Source: Rugalucina vietnamica
Taxonomy: Eukaryota; Mollusca; Bivalvia; Lucinida; Lucinidae
Assembly: GCA_964017185.1 (NCBI GenBank)
Contig: OZ024874.1
Coordinates: forward strand, 49,318,856-49,382,855
DNA length: 64,000 nt
Direction of reading: 5' to 3'
Shown: piece after piece, positions 23,364-32,536 of the stretch
Layout: the number at the start of each line of letters is the position of its first letter
Numbering within the stretch: position 1 is the stretch's first letter
The notes under the pieces: generated by a model
What the model was told of the DNA's origin: nothing
The model's database searches: none
Seen by the model: only the letters and a program-made list of their open reading frames with translations
Program-made: the position numbers and the translations under genes

Positions 23364-23871
23364 AAGCATTATATACATGTGTTAAACATAGATCCTTCGT
23401 TCTATGAATGTACATGTAGGTCATATAACCGGCAAATGGAATGCTTCTATTTTGTCTATGCATACTAGCCAGTTTGTGTCTGATCTGGTCGAAAATTAAA
23501 ACATTTTTTATGATAACAACGTTATTTAAATGGCTTTTAGACGAAATGCATTTAGACGAAATGATTTTAGACGAAATGTCCTGCATCCTTAAACATTATA
23601 TGCATGTGTTAGACATAGATCGTACGTTCTAATCACATAGGTCATATAAACGGCAAATGGAATGCTTCTATGTTGCCTACATGTATGCATACTAGCCGAT
23701 TAGTGTCTTATCTGGTCGAAGTTCAGCATGATAAAACAAGGTTAGTTATATACTTGTGTGGAAAATAGACCACTAAATATTATATACATGTTTTAATCAT
23801 AGGCCGTGCGTTCATATAAGTGGCATCTGCATGATCACCGGTTTGTGTCTGATCTGGTCAAAAACAGAGAC
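23364..23871 (+). repeat. Tandem repeat, ~200-bp unit, three diverged copies
   Basis: Units starting near 23364, 23588 and 23772 share CATTATATACATGTGTTA, CATAGATC, GGCAAATGGAATGCTTCTAT and TGTGTCTGATCTGGTC. A short TTAGACGAAATG tandem (23541-23580) lies between the first two. Confidence 0.65.
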
Positions 23872-24450
23872 AACATTATTTTTGCATTGCACATCTTAAT
23901 GGATGGATTGTTTTCTAATTTACGTAATTATATTGTTTGTTTGTTTTACTTGAGAACGGTCGTTTGTTGTCGGAGATCATTTCAAAAGGAACAAAAGAGG
24001 CGCGCAATTCGCGGTTTGCTTGCTATAGCTACTTTAAAGATTGGCATCATTTTAATAACGCAACGTTAAATACATGGGCTTAAAGAACTTATTTGATAGA
24101 TAATTATATTTGATAAAAAAACAACAAGATTATATATTTTTTATTCAACAAGCAAAATGCAACATGATATTGAATTCGCTACAGATTCATCTTTACACAA
24201 GACATAAACAAATTAATAGTTACATCCCCTTTTCAAAATGGCGGAACACGAATGAAAAAATATTTATTCTTCAAACTGTATTGATAGTAATCACATTATC
24301 AAATTATTTGTACTTTTTACTAGTTACAACCAAGAAACTGGTAGGAAAAATGTAGTGCCAGACACGGAGCCATTCCAGTGAGGATAGGCTCGGCGTCCGG
24401 CATTGCCGGACGCGGAGACTCTAGCCTAATTCGTCCGGTGTGTGTAATGA

Positions 24451-24886
24451 CCGGATCGGACCGGATCGGGCCTAATTACCGGATCGGACCTATTTTCTAT
24501 ATATTTTCTTCATTTTTTCTCAGTTTTTTCTTCCCTTTTTCTTTATTTTTTTCTTTTAGATTCTTCTTTCATCAATTAAAGAACAAATTAGCAATAGTTG
24601 ATCGCTAATTTACCTCTGAATTCAGCACACAAGCTCATTAACCTTTATTACAGCACTTTTACTATGTTTATTATAAAGTGAGTGAAATGCTTCAGAGTGA
24701 CATCTCCTTGATCTTTTTATGCAAATAAGTTTGATTACTTGTACTTTGAACATCGTTCACACTGAAATTAAAAGAGATGAAAATCGTTCAACATGACAAG
24801 CATCACTCAGATTAGCAATTTAGTATATATATATCTCATTATTCCACCTTCTGTACAATTGCTCTAAGATTCTACAAAGTATCAGA
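24451..24886. other. Repeat flank and upstream region of the SGNH gene
   Basis: It starts with GATCGGACC repeats matching 29390-29430 (the flank of the foldback element) followed by T-rich sequence. No promoter motif could be defined upstream of the start at 24887. Confidence 0.4.
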
Positions 24887-25245
24887 ATGAGTATGTTTGC
24901 ACTATATGGAGACAGTTACATCAGGCATCTGGGAAGGTTTTGTGGGTATAATCTCAAGGTAATTAGATTTTTTTTTTCATATCATTGATATGTTTTGTTT
25001 GTGTCGACCGATATCTCTTTCATTGATCGTAATTCATACTGGTGAGAAAACGATTTAAAACATACACCATTTACGCGTACTATTTAAACTCATTTTTTAA
25101 TTCTTTCCTTGGAACTGTTTATATTCAAATAGTTTTAAAAGCGAACATTCTATTAATTTGTCGTTTTGTAATTAAAAAAATGTTGTCTTTTAACCAAATT
25201 CTTTTTAAAAAATTTACTTGTAATGTTTCGGTTTTTGAAGGCGTG

Positions 25246-25246
<1 letters not shown>

Positions 25247-25281
<35 letters not shown>
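25247..25281 (+). repeat. (AAT)n microsatellite in the SGNH intron
   Basis: About eleven AAT units. Confidence 0.9.
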
Positions 25282-25282
<1 letters not shown>

Positions 25283-25447
25283 GAAAGTGTAGGAAGTTGC
25301 GATAATGCGAAACTGACTCGAACCGTCTTTATTTTTCACATAAAATTGTTTGATAATTGAATTTGCTACCTGTGATCACCTGTTTGATTATCCAGTTATT
25401 AAACAGACCAAGGTGTGATAATCGATTAGCGCACGTGTGAACCAATT

Positions 25448-25641
25448 ATCAAAATGACACCTTTGTTAATTGCATATAAAAGGAGTGTTAAAGAAAGAAA
25501 GAAAGAAAGAATCAAAAACAAATACCGTTTTACATCATATACATATCAAAATGACACCTTTGTTAATTGCATATAAAAGGAGTGTTAAAGAAAGAAAGAA
25601 AGAAAGAATCAAAAACAAATACCGTTTTACATCATATACAT
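25448..25641 (+). repeat. 97-bp perfect tandem duplication in the SGNH intron
   Basis: Two adjacent copies (25448-25544, 25545-25641) start ATCAAAATGACACCTTTG and each contain a (GAAA)n run and ATACCGTTTTACATCATATA. They are nearly identical, so the duplication is recent or an assembly artefact. It lies immediately before the exon 2 acceptor. Confidence 0.85.
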
Positions 25642-26146
25642 TTTAATTAAATGTTTCTCTGCCCATTTCAGGTTCCCAGTGACGTTGGGTTCTTCACATC
25701 TGGTGGCATGACTGCGACCGATTACGATGATATAGAATTGCAGAAGCTAATTGACTTTAATCCAGATGTGTGTTTTGTTTGTCTAGGTGGAAATGACATA
25801 AGACCAGATTCTGACCCATCTGACTTAGTGAAAAAGATTCTAATAGTTACTGATAAAAATGAAGGAGAGCAGTGTGAAGAAAATTTACGTATCTGAAATA
25901 TCTACTCATGGTAACTTTAAGAGAGTACCTGGTCTTGATAAAAAGACTTTTGACATTAAACGAGAAGCCATGAACAGGAAGTTGAAAAGAATCTTCAAGG
26001 ACCGGTTCGTTACATTCAAGACCATACAGTATCCAAAGGATTATAACGACGACCTAGTGCACTTTGGTTCTGTTGGTGAGAAGAATGGATTAAAGAAATA
26101 TTTCTTTTGCATCCGTGGACTTTTCATGTCGTACAAGACTGTGTAA

Positions 26147-26937
26147 ATGTTGTTATATGTTAAGGCCATTGTTTTTTTATTATTTGAGTTGCAAGTGGTC
26201 GTGGTTTAATAAGTGGTCATGGTTCATAAGCAAAAAGCATAAGCAATATATGTATGTGATGCAGATTGGGGAAATTTCCAATGTCAACATTTTAATCATT
26301 AGATTTCAGTTTCTGTTTCGCCGTAACTCAATTGGTAAAAAGAATGGCCTTATTGTCTATGTATTTGTTTGTTGGTTATATTTGTTTGTTTCATAGATGA
26401 TGCAAAGTGAAAAAGATATTCTATTAATGCCGACTTCATTCTTTTGATTTCCAATCTTCAAACATAAGAGAACAATGCGTTGCTGTTGTTATGCGCAGTT
26501 GCAACAAATCGTTGCTCAAAGAACTGTCACAAAATGTGGAAATGGATAACACAATATCAAACACGTGTAACTGTTTCTGAATCTATTAAACGACTGCCAG
26601 CAGCATGCACTGGAGAGAGAGAGCGCGAAAGGATGGAAGAGCATGCGCAGTGAGGTAAGAAGAGTGAGTCAGTAATGTAGGTTGAAAGTACATGTAGCAA
26701 ATAAAAGTACATAATACAACATCCCCTTTGTTTTGAAAAAAATGAAAAAAACATAATTATGTGTGCATAAAATCCTAGCATCATGCATATCATGAATGAA
26801 TTGTAAAGTCAGCTGTTTTCTGTTTACTACGAGTTACTACTAATGAGTTTTTTACGCGTGACATATTTTTGGGAGGGGGGTCTAAAAAAACCTGGCCTTG
26901 GTAGAATACATAGGGAAATTTCCGGGTCTTTCCGCAC
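26147..26937. other. No gene recognised
   Basis: Post-gene AT-rich sequence; nothing supported. Confidence 0.45.
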
Positions 26938-27303
26938 ATGGGAATTCAAAATCGGGCAATGGGGAATATATCAGGAATCGTTGAAACCATTCAGAATGTT
27001 GTTGAAGGTCAGTTTAAGGAATTAAGGGCAGCACTTATAGGGACCGGTGAGTTAAGGCTGGCTGACACCCATAAGCAATTCAGCATGTCTAAAACAGAAT
27101 GGGTGACAAAGGATGCTCGGCAGAGAAGCCGTGCATACATTAGGTTTCGGTTTTACATGCCGAAGCATAAGAAGCTGGTTACGTCCACAGATGGACAGTC
27201 TACAATTGTGGCTCCAAGAACCCTTGGGAAAAAGCCGCACCAAACTACCAGGAGGCCGAAAACGGTTACTGTTCGATGCAAACCAAAGTCAGACTCCAAC
27301 TAG
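26938..27303 (+). CDS. Hypothetical basic protein frame, 121 codons
   Basis: The frame encodes an amphipathic start (ISGIVETIQNVVEGQFKEL), a central segment, and a strongly basic tail rich in Lys, Arg, Thr and Pro (RTLGKKPHQTTRRPKTVTVR). It has no introns, no signal peptide and no family motif I can name. Codon use looks more gene-like than the surrounding AT-rich DNA, and it may be the terminal part of a longer spliced gene or of a transposon protein. An overlapping frame on each strand weakens the call. Confidence 0.25.
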   Translation: MGIQNRAMGNISGIVETIQNVVEGQFKELRAALIGTGELRLADTHKQFSMSKTEWVTKDARQRSRAYIRFRFYMPKHKKLVTSTDGQSTIVAPRTLGKKPHQTTRRPKTVTVRCKPKSDSN

Positions 27304-27391
27304 GCACTATATATAATGATCTCTGTCTAAAGTCTTGAATTAGGCCCATGGCAATTCAAGATGAACTAAAAATAATCATAATGAAAACAGT

Positions 27392-27582
27392 GAAATGGCG
27401 CGCCGCCGTTCCTCGATGTTGAGGGCCCGCAAGGGTAGGAGCGGTCATTTCATGTTTTTTATTTTTATTATTTTTATTTCATCTTGAAAAAAAAAAAACC
27501 TTTGTCATTTAAGTATAGAAATAGCTAAAGAAATGGCGCGCCGTTCCTCGATGTTGAGGAGCCCGGCTGGGTAGGAGCGGTC
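27392..27582 (+). repeat. Two copies of a GGCGCGCCGTTCCTCGATG repeat
   Basis: Units at about 27395-27455 and 27530-27582 share AAATGGCGCGCCG, TTCCTCGATGTTGAGG and GTAGGAGCGGTC. The first continues uninterrupted into ATTTCATG; the second is interrupted at GAGCGGTC by the hAT-type element. Confidence 0.75.
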
Positions 27583-28358
27583 TAGAGCTGTCATTGATTG
27601 AGCATTTTACATATCGATATATCGGTGGGAAATATTGTGATATATCGATACAAATATCGATATACAATATTAATATACAAGTTATTTTTCAACAAAGTGT
27701 TTTGTAACTTTAATAGACCCATATTGTTTTCTTATGCTACTTTAAATTTGTATGTATATAATATAAAACTCCCTAGCCTTCTCTACCCTTTTAAGACCAG
27801 AAACAAGTGTAAGGTAAAGTTTAAACTCCATCTTAAATTTTATTCGTAGTAAAGAGACATATATTACTTGAGTCAAATTTTACTGAATATAATCAAAGTA
27901 CATGCACATCATAACTAGCCTAATCTGAATGAATGTTGCCTGTCTGGCAATTTGGCAAATTGACATTGCTAAAAATCAAGGATGGGTATTTGATATGGAT
28001 GTTATTTCTCCACAAAAACATGTACTGCTAAGCGCTTACCCCAACCCTCAGGTAATGGTTAGACTCAGTAAATATTTGAAAACATTGCGCAATGGGTATT
28101 TAATAACACCGCCTCATGTTTTATGTAAATACATGTATATATTCATGGAACAAGACATCTCTAATTTATACAATATAAACTATCATTTTATGAAAATATT
28201 TGGGAAAATTAACTTGAAATACTATATGTCCTTGTCTGTGTTAAACTATATACATGTACCACTTTTCAATATCGATATGTCTATTTTCTGTATCGATATG
28301 AATATCGAAGCTCATTTTTATCGATACATCAATATCAGCGATATCAATGACAGCTCTA
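27583..28358. mobile_element. Non-autonomous hAT-type transposon (776 bp)
   Basis: Terminal inverted repeats TAGAGCTGTCATTGAT (27583-27598 and complement to 28358) start with TAGAG, fitting the hAT consensus YARNG. An exact 8-bp target duplication GAGCGGTC flanks it (27575-27582 and 28359-28366), as expected for hAT. Subterminal regions are rich in TATCGATA-type palindromes at both ends. No transposase is encoded. Confidence 0.88.
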
Positions 28359-28502
28359 GAGCGGTCATTTTTTTTTCTATTTCTATCTTAAATGGACAAT
28401 TTTGCTAAGGTCTGTAATTGTCTTTTGACATGTATTATAATATAGACAACGAAACATACATGTATTCTCTTCAACTCATTACATGTACAAGTCCATGTAG
28501 GG

Positions 28503-28830
28503 AAGCGAGGTAGCCGAGTGGTTAGCGCACTGGCTTCTTGTGCTAGAGGTCCCGGGTTCGATCCCCGCCGGCGGCGAGGAAAATTTGTTGGTCCGAACTT
28601 GCTTCCCTTCGTGTCATTTGCAGGAATGACATGATAAAGTGCGCCGTCCTTCGGATCGGGACGTTAACTGGAGGCCCCCTGTGCAGGGACAGACATCCCC
28701 TGTGCAGGTTAAAGATCCCTACACAGGTTCTATCCTCATGCATGTAGGCTCATCCTGCAAACGCACCGGAGTGTACAATGTACACCTCCCAGGAATAATC
28801 AGAAATTGATTGATGGGAGTAACAAGAAAA
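28503..28830 (+). mobile_element. tRNA-derived SINE
   Basis: The head has a Pol III A box region (GTAGCCGAGTGGTTAGCGCA) and a B box (GGTTCGATCCC) in tRNA spacing. The tRNA-unrelated body contains CCTTCGGATCGGGACGTTAA and two CTGTGCAGG repeats, resembling conserved central domains of marine-invertebrate SINEs. It is not called a functional tRNA because the acceptor stem does not close. Confidence 0.75.
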
Positions 28831-28881
28831 CAAGTGTCAAGTGTCATGTTACTTATTCTTCTTTGTTGTTTTATTATGACA

Positions 28882-29122
28882 ATTGCGCCTGCGTATGAGA
28901 AAGACAACAATCTAGGTTTCCGACCTGGTATGACACAAACCGGCCTGTACAGCCAAAGAAAATAGATTCTAGAATCTTGAAATTTTGGATATAATTTGAG
29001 AAGAAATTATACTATTCGTGTAGCGAAAACAAAGGCGCTGATCAGCTGTGCAGCTGTGCACAGCTGATCTGCGGCTTTATATTCCCATATGCAAATTGTT
29101 GGTTTTCTCATGCGAATGCTCA
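28882..29122 (-). mobile_element. Hairpin MITE family H, copy 12 (reverse)
   Basis: The GCGTATGAG start and ATGCGAATGCTCA end enclose a hairpin with GCGCTGATCAGCTGTGCAG / CTGTGCACAGCTGATCTGCG arms, and the TCTTGAAATTTTGGAT block. Confidence 0.75.
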
Positions 29123-29384
29123 TTTTATATGCCATTGCTGGAATAGGAATAAAACAAAAAAGTCTTTGTGTGTTATTCTTTTTTTGTTATAACCAAAACG
29201 CTACTGAAATATAACGACAATGAGCATGATAGTCATCTCCAGTATGAATAAAAAGTCAAACGTACATATTGCATTTCTACAACGATCTAAAAAATATCTA
29301 GCTTCAAAATGACCAAACAATGAATAAAACTCAATAATCTACTAGAAAAACATAACGTACACAACAAAATACACCATGACCTGC

Positions 29385-29470
29385 ATGAACTTGGATCCGA
29401 TCCGGTAATTAGGCCCGATCCGGTCATTACACTCACCCTAATTCGTCCGGTACCGGACGCCGAGACACTT
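29385..29470 (-). repeat. GTCCGG-rich repeat without the foldback insertion
   Basis: Read on the minus strand it gives GGAAGTGTCTCGGCG, GGTACCGGACGAATTAGG, then GTGAGTGTAATGACCGGATC. This joins the two sequences that flank the element at 22205-24450, so it looks like the uninterrupted form of that site. Confidence 0.65.
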
Positions 29471-30016
29471 CCTTTTGAGAAAAGAAGAAAATGCGAGTTT
29501 ACCATTCACACCCATTTTCACGAAGTGTGGCACCATTCTGCTCGACTGCTGAGTTAAACCGACTTTACGAACTGAAGCTGTGAAATAATTAACAAAACTT
29601 CGGAGGAATAAAGTCATGGCATGTTAAAAACTACAAAGAAATGTTTTCACGTTGCATCATACATGGGCGCAGACATCTTGTTGACTGGTTGCCTGGCAAA
29701 TAGCATGGTTTCCATTGATACTATTGGTTCGAATTTCGTGTCGTAATCCTGGTCAACTCGATCTTCTAGTCTGTGACACCCCCATTCCTAAGTATTTTGG
29801 CACCGACACGTCTGAATAACGGATGGTTTGTCAGTTCACGTGTGCTAAAATTCAATATACACTATTTACGCAAGTTTTATTTCTGTCTGCAATTTATCCT
29901 AGCTGCATGTCCGTTATGATCGTTGATCCGCTATTCATGGCCCAGGTGGCGGATTCTTCTACAACGTAGAGGGTCTCTTTTGTACAGTGTCTGAGTGTCT
30001 TGCTTTCTGAGCTCAA
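29471..30016. other. No gene recognised; possible 5' part of the retroelement
   Basis: No motif seen. It may include the 5' UTR of the retroelement that follows. Confidence 0.35.
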
Positions 30017-30930
30017 ATGTTCTTGATAAGTGGTGAGAGTAGGGGGTCACTGACTTGGGAGAGTTATTGGTGCGACCTGAAACGTCCCGCTCCTTCCATG
30101 AATGTTCCTGAACGCCTTCCTAACATCAAACGATTTGAAACTGAACTTAAATGGATAAAATTATTGCAAACTCCCTTTCCACTGGGATTTAACGACAACA
30201 TTTACCATGAGGGAAATATTTCCAAAATGCCCGATTTTGATGTACTTACACTTTCGTAAACGTAAATCTAGATCTCATGGTATACGGAAAAAGGGTAATG
30301 ACAAACGTAAACGGTGCGCTACAATGAAATTGAACACTTCCCTTAATGATTTAGCTGTTAAACTAAGGATTCACGGTCGACATCAAATGCTGTCCTATCT
30401 TAGTTCTCTACCTATTGCTGTATTACGTTCCTTGGACACAGAGGCTAATAGATTTTACGATAAAAATCATCAAATGTATGACGCTGCACTGTTAACAAGA
30501 TGTTATACTCAGCATGCTCTTCTTCCATTTATCGATTCCGAATCTAATCACATTAGAAGTTTTATTAAAATTCCTTTCATTAATAAAGGAATTGACTTTA
30601 TTGATTTACCAAGCATATTCCAGGATAAATCAGTGATACAGTCTATACCTACGTACTTCCAAAATTCAGAACCTCCTATTATTTGTTACAAATATAATAA
30701 ACCAATCAGAAATACTATTTTTAATTTCAATAAACTTGTTTCTGATCTTGATATCCATGCTAATACTCCTAAGTCTTGAGATTGTAAAGATTCAAAATTT
30801 GTTTATCAACCAGCCGGACATACAGTTACTGGAAATTTAAAAATAATTTCGGATTCTAGAATTCGCAAAATTGTTTCTAAAGGTCCGAAATATAGATTCC
30901 CCTCCTACATCAATTTCGATAAATGAAGAG

Positions 30931-31011
30931 TAGTAGTAGTAGTAAAGATTAGGCTTTTAACGTCATCCTGGGCCAGACGGACTTAATCCATATTCCCACC
31001 ACAAGGACGTA
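30931..31011. mobile_element. 81-bp insertion with 11-bp target duplication
   Basis: TAAATGAAGAG occurs at 30920-30930 and again at 31012-31022, flanking a segment that begins with a TAG repeat. The duplication indicates an inserted short retroposon fragment, with the TAG/CTA repeat as a possible tail in reverse orientation. Confidence 0.65.
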
Positions 31012-31158
31012 TAAATGAAGAGAGGAGATTGCATCTGCATTGAATGATTTCGGTAATCGATGGTGTAAACGAGAGGGTGTTGAGGATAATGCTCTTAAAG
31101 AATAGAAAAGAAGTATCTTCACTATCGTGGATAAACGTTAACAGACAAACTTCCTACG

Positions 31159-32505
31159 ATGTATTGGTTACCTAAGTTTCACAAAAGACCATACAAAGCA
31201 AGATTTATTGCAAATTCTAGCTCTTGTACAACTACTGAACTTTCTAAATTATTAACTTCCTGTCTTACTGCTATCAAATCTCATGTTATAAGATACTGTG
31301 AGACAATGTATGAAACTTCAAATAAAAATTGGTTTTGGTCAATAAAAAATTCTGGTGAGGTGCTCAATAAATTGAAGTGTAGAGGGTTCCGTGCGACGAG
31401 CTTGTCCACATATGATTTTTCTACTCTGTATACAACTTTACCACATAATCTAATTAAAGAAAAACTTCTGGATTTGATAGAGTGGACCTTCAAAAGGGCA
31501 TTAAAAAACTATGGTTCACTTTATTTGGCATGTAACGACAGAAAGGCTTTTTTCACATCCTCTGACCAAAGTCGGTATACACTTTGGTCATGTCAGAATG
31601 TGTGCGACGCCTTATCCTATCTCCTGGATAATATTTATATTAGATTTGGAACCAAATTATACAGACAAATTGTTGGAATTCCGATGGGTACAAATTGCGC
31701 ACCTCTCGTAGCTGATTTATTTTTATACTGCTACGAAAGAGATTTCATGGATTCTCTTAACCATGATAATCGAGCTGATGTTATCGAGGCTTTTAATTCC
31801 ACTTCTAGGTACCTCGATGACCTTTTGAACATTGACAACCCTTATTTTGAAGGTATGGTCAATCAAATTTATCCATCTGAACTACAGTTGAACAAAGCCA
31901 ATATCTCGGATACTGAAGCCCCCTTTTTAGATCTACATTTTTCTGTTGCAAATGGATTTGTTTCTTCTAAAATTTATGATAAGCGCGATGACTTTGATTT
32001 TGATATAGTAAATTTTCCGTTTTTGGATGGTGACGTTCCTCGTCGTGCTTCTTATGGTGTTTACATTTCGCAACTTATTAGGTTTGCTAGAGTCTGCAAT
32101 CATGTTACAGAATTCAACGCTCGAAATAAATCTTTAACGGCAAAACTTCTCCAACAGGTCTATCGGTATCATAAACTTCGAAAAATATTTTCTAAATTTT
32201 ATCGTAGACACTATGAATTGATTTCCAAATATAATGGGTTAAAGACGCTTTTAAGTGAGGGTCTTTCGGAACCAGAATTTTAAGGTGACTTGGTTTACAA
32301 ATTTAGGAAACTTATAGGAAGTAATGATTTTTCTTTTCAGTTTAGAAAAATCATAACACGTTACAGACGTATAGGTTATAACTTGAATGTTATGCGACAG
32401 TCTGCATGCTTAGTTTTTAACCCAATCACGGTTGATAACTATGCTGCCTTCTTTAATTGCACGCCGGTGGGTCGGGCGTCAGACTCTATGATGGCCCCGA
32501 CTTAA
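31159..32505 (+). pseudogene. Reverse transcriptase frame of copy A with internal stop
   Basis: An open frame of 374 codons (31159-32283) carries motif A (YDFSTLY, residues ~85-91), motif B (GIPMGTNCAP, ~173-182) and motif C (YLDD, ~218-221), followed by a DKRDDFDFDIVNFPFL segment and a basic C-terminus. The frame stops at TAA 32281-32283, but the same frame continues for 72 codons to 32505 (DLVYKFRKL...NAFFNC-like tail). Copy C has TAT at this position, so the stop is a point mutation. The start region also has stops between 30780 and 31158. The polymerase core itself is intact. Confidence 0.75.
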
Positions 32506-32536
32506 AGCTATTCATTTTAGTTGGTTGGGGCCGGAG

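Larger units (their letters stand above)
22205..24450. mobile_element. Large foldback/TIR element with GTCCGG-rich ends
   Basis: The left ~130 bp (GGACGAATTAGGCTAGAGTC, GCGTCCGGCAATGCCGG, GGAATGGCTCCGTGTC, ACCAGTTTCTTGG) is repeated in reverse complement at 24330-24440. About 2 kb of AT-rich, non-coding sequence lies between, including a nested small TIR element and a threefold tandem repeat. No transposase frame was recognised, so it is non-autonomous. Confidence 0.7.
24887..26146 (+). pseudogene. SGNH-hydrolase-like gene, two exons, one frameshift
   Basis: Exon 1 (24887-24958) encodes MSMFALYGDSYIRHL, with the nucleophile block GDSY, and ends at an AAG|GTAATT donor. Exon 2 begins at 25672 after a TTTCAG acceptor, in phase, and contains GGMTATDYDD, the LGGNDI block (catalytic Asn type) and, near the C-terminus, DDLVHF with the Asp-His pair. 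All catalytic blocks of the SGNH/GDSL fold are therefore present. The frame is broken near 25855-25860: one extra base in TAAAAATG moves DLVKKILIVTDK out of frame with VKKIYVSEISTHGNFK. The continuous frame after the shift ends at 26146. The substrate is unknown. It could be a recent pseudogene, an allele or a sequencing error, because everything else is intact. Confidence 0.65.
30017..32536 (+). mobile_element. Penelope-like retroelement, copy A (most complete)
   Basis: The N-terminal region (30017-30779, broken into two frames) precedes the reverse transcriptase domain. The RT has the LPKFHKRPYKARFIA block, the FSTLYTTLPH and GIPMGTNCAPLVAD motifs and YLDD. The LPKxHK entry motif and PMG motif are typical of Penelope-like RTs rather than LINE or LTR types; that assignment is inferred. 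No GIY-YIG nuclease was found. The 3' UTR is cut at GGGGCCGGAGCTA, where it meets inverted copy B. An 81-bp insertion (30931-31011) interrupts the region before the RT. Confidence 0.75.

Noticed and set aside
28503-28575. Possible functional tRNA gene
   Set aside because: A and B boxes are present, but the acceptor stem does not close and a SINE body follows directly.
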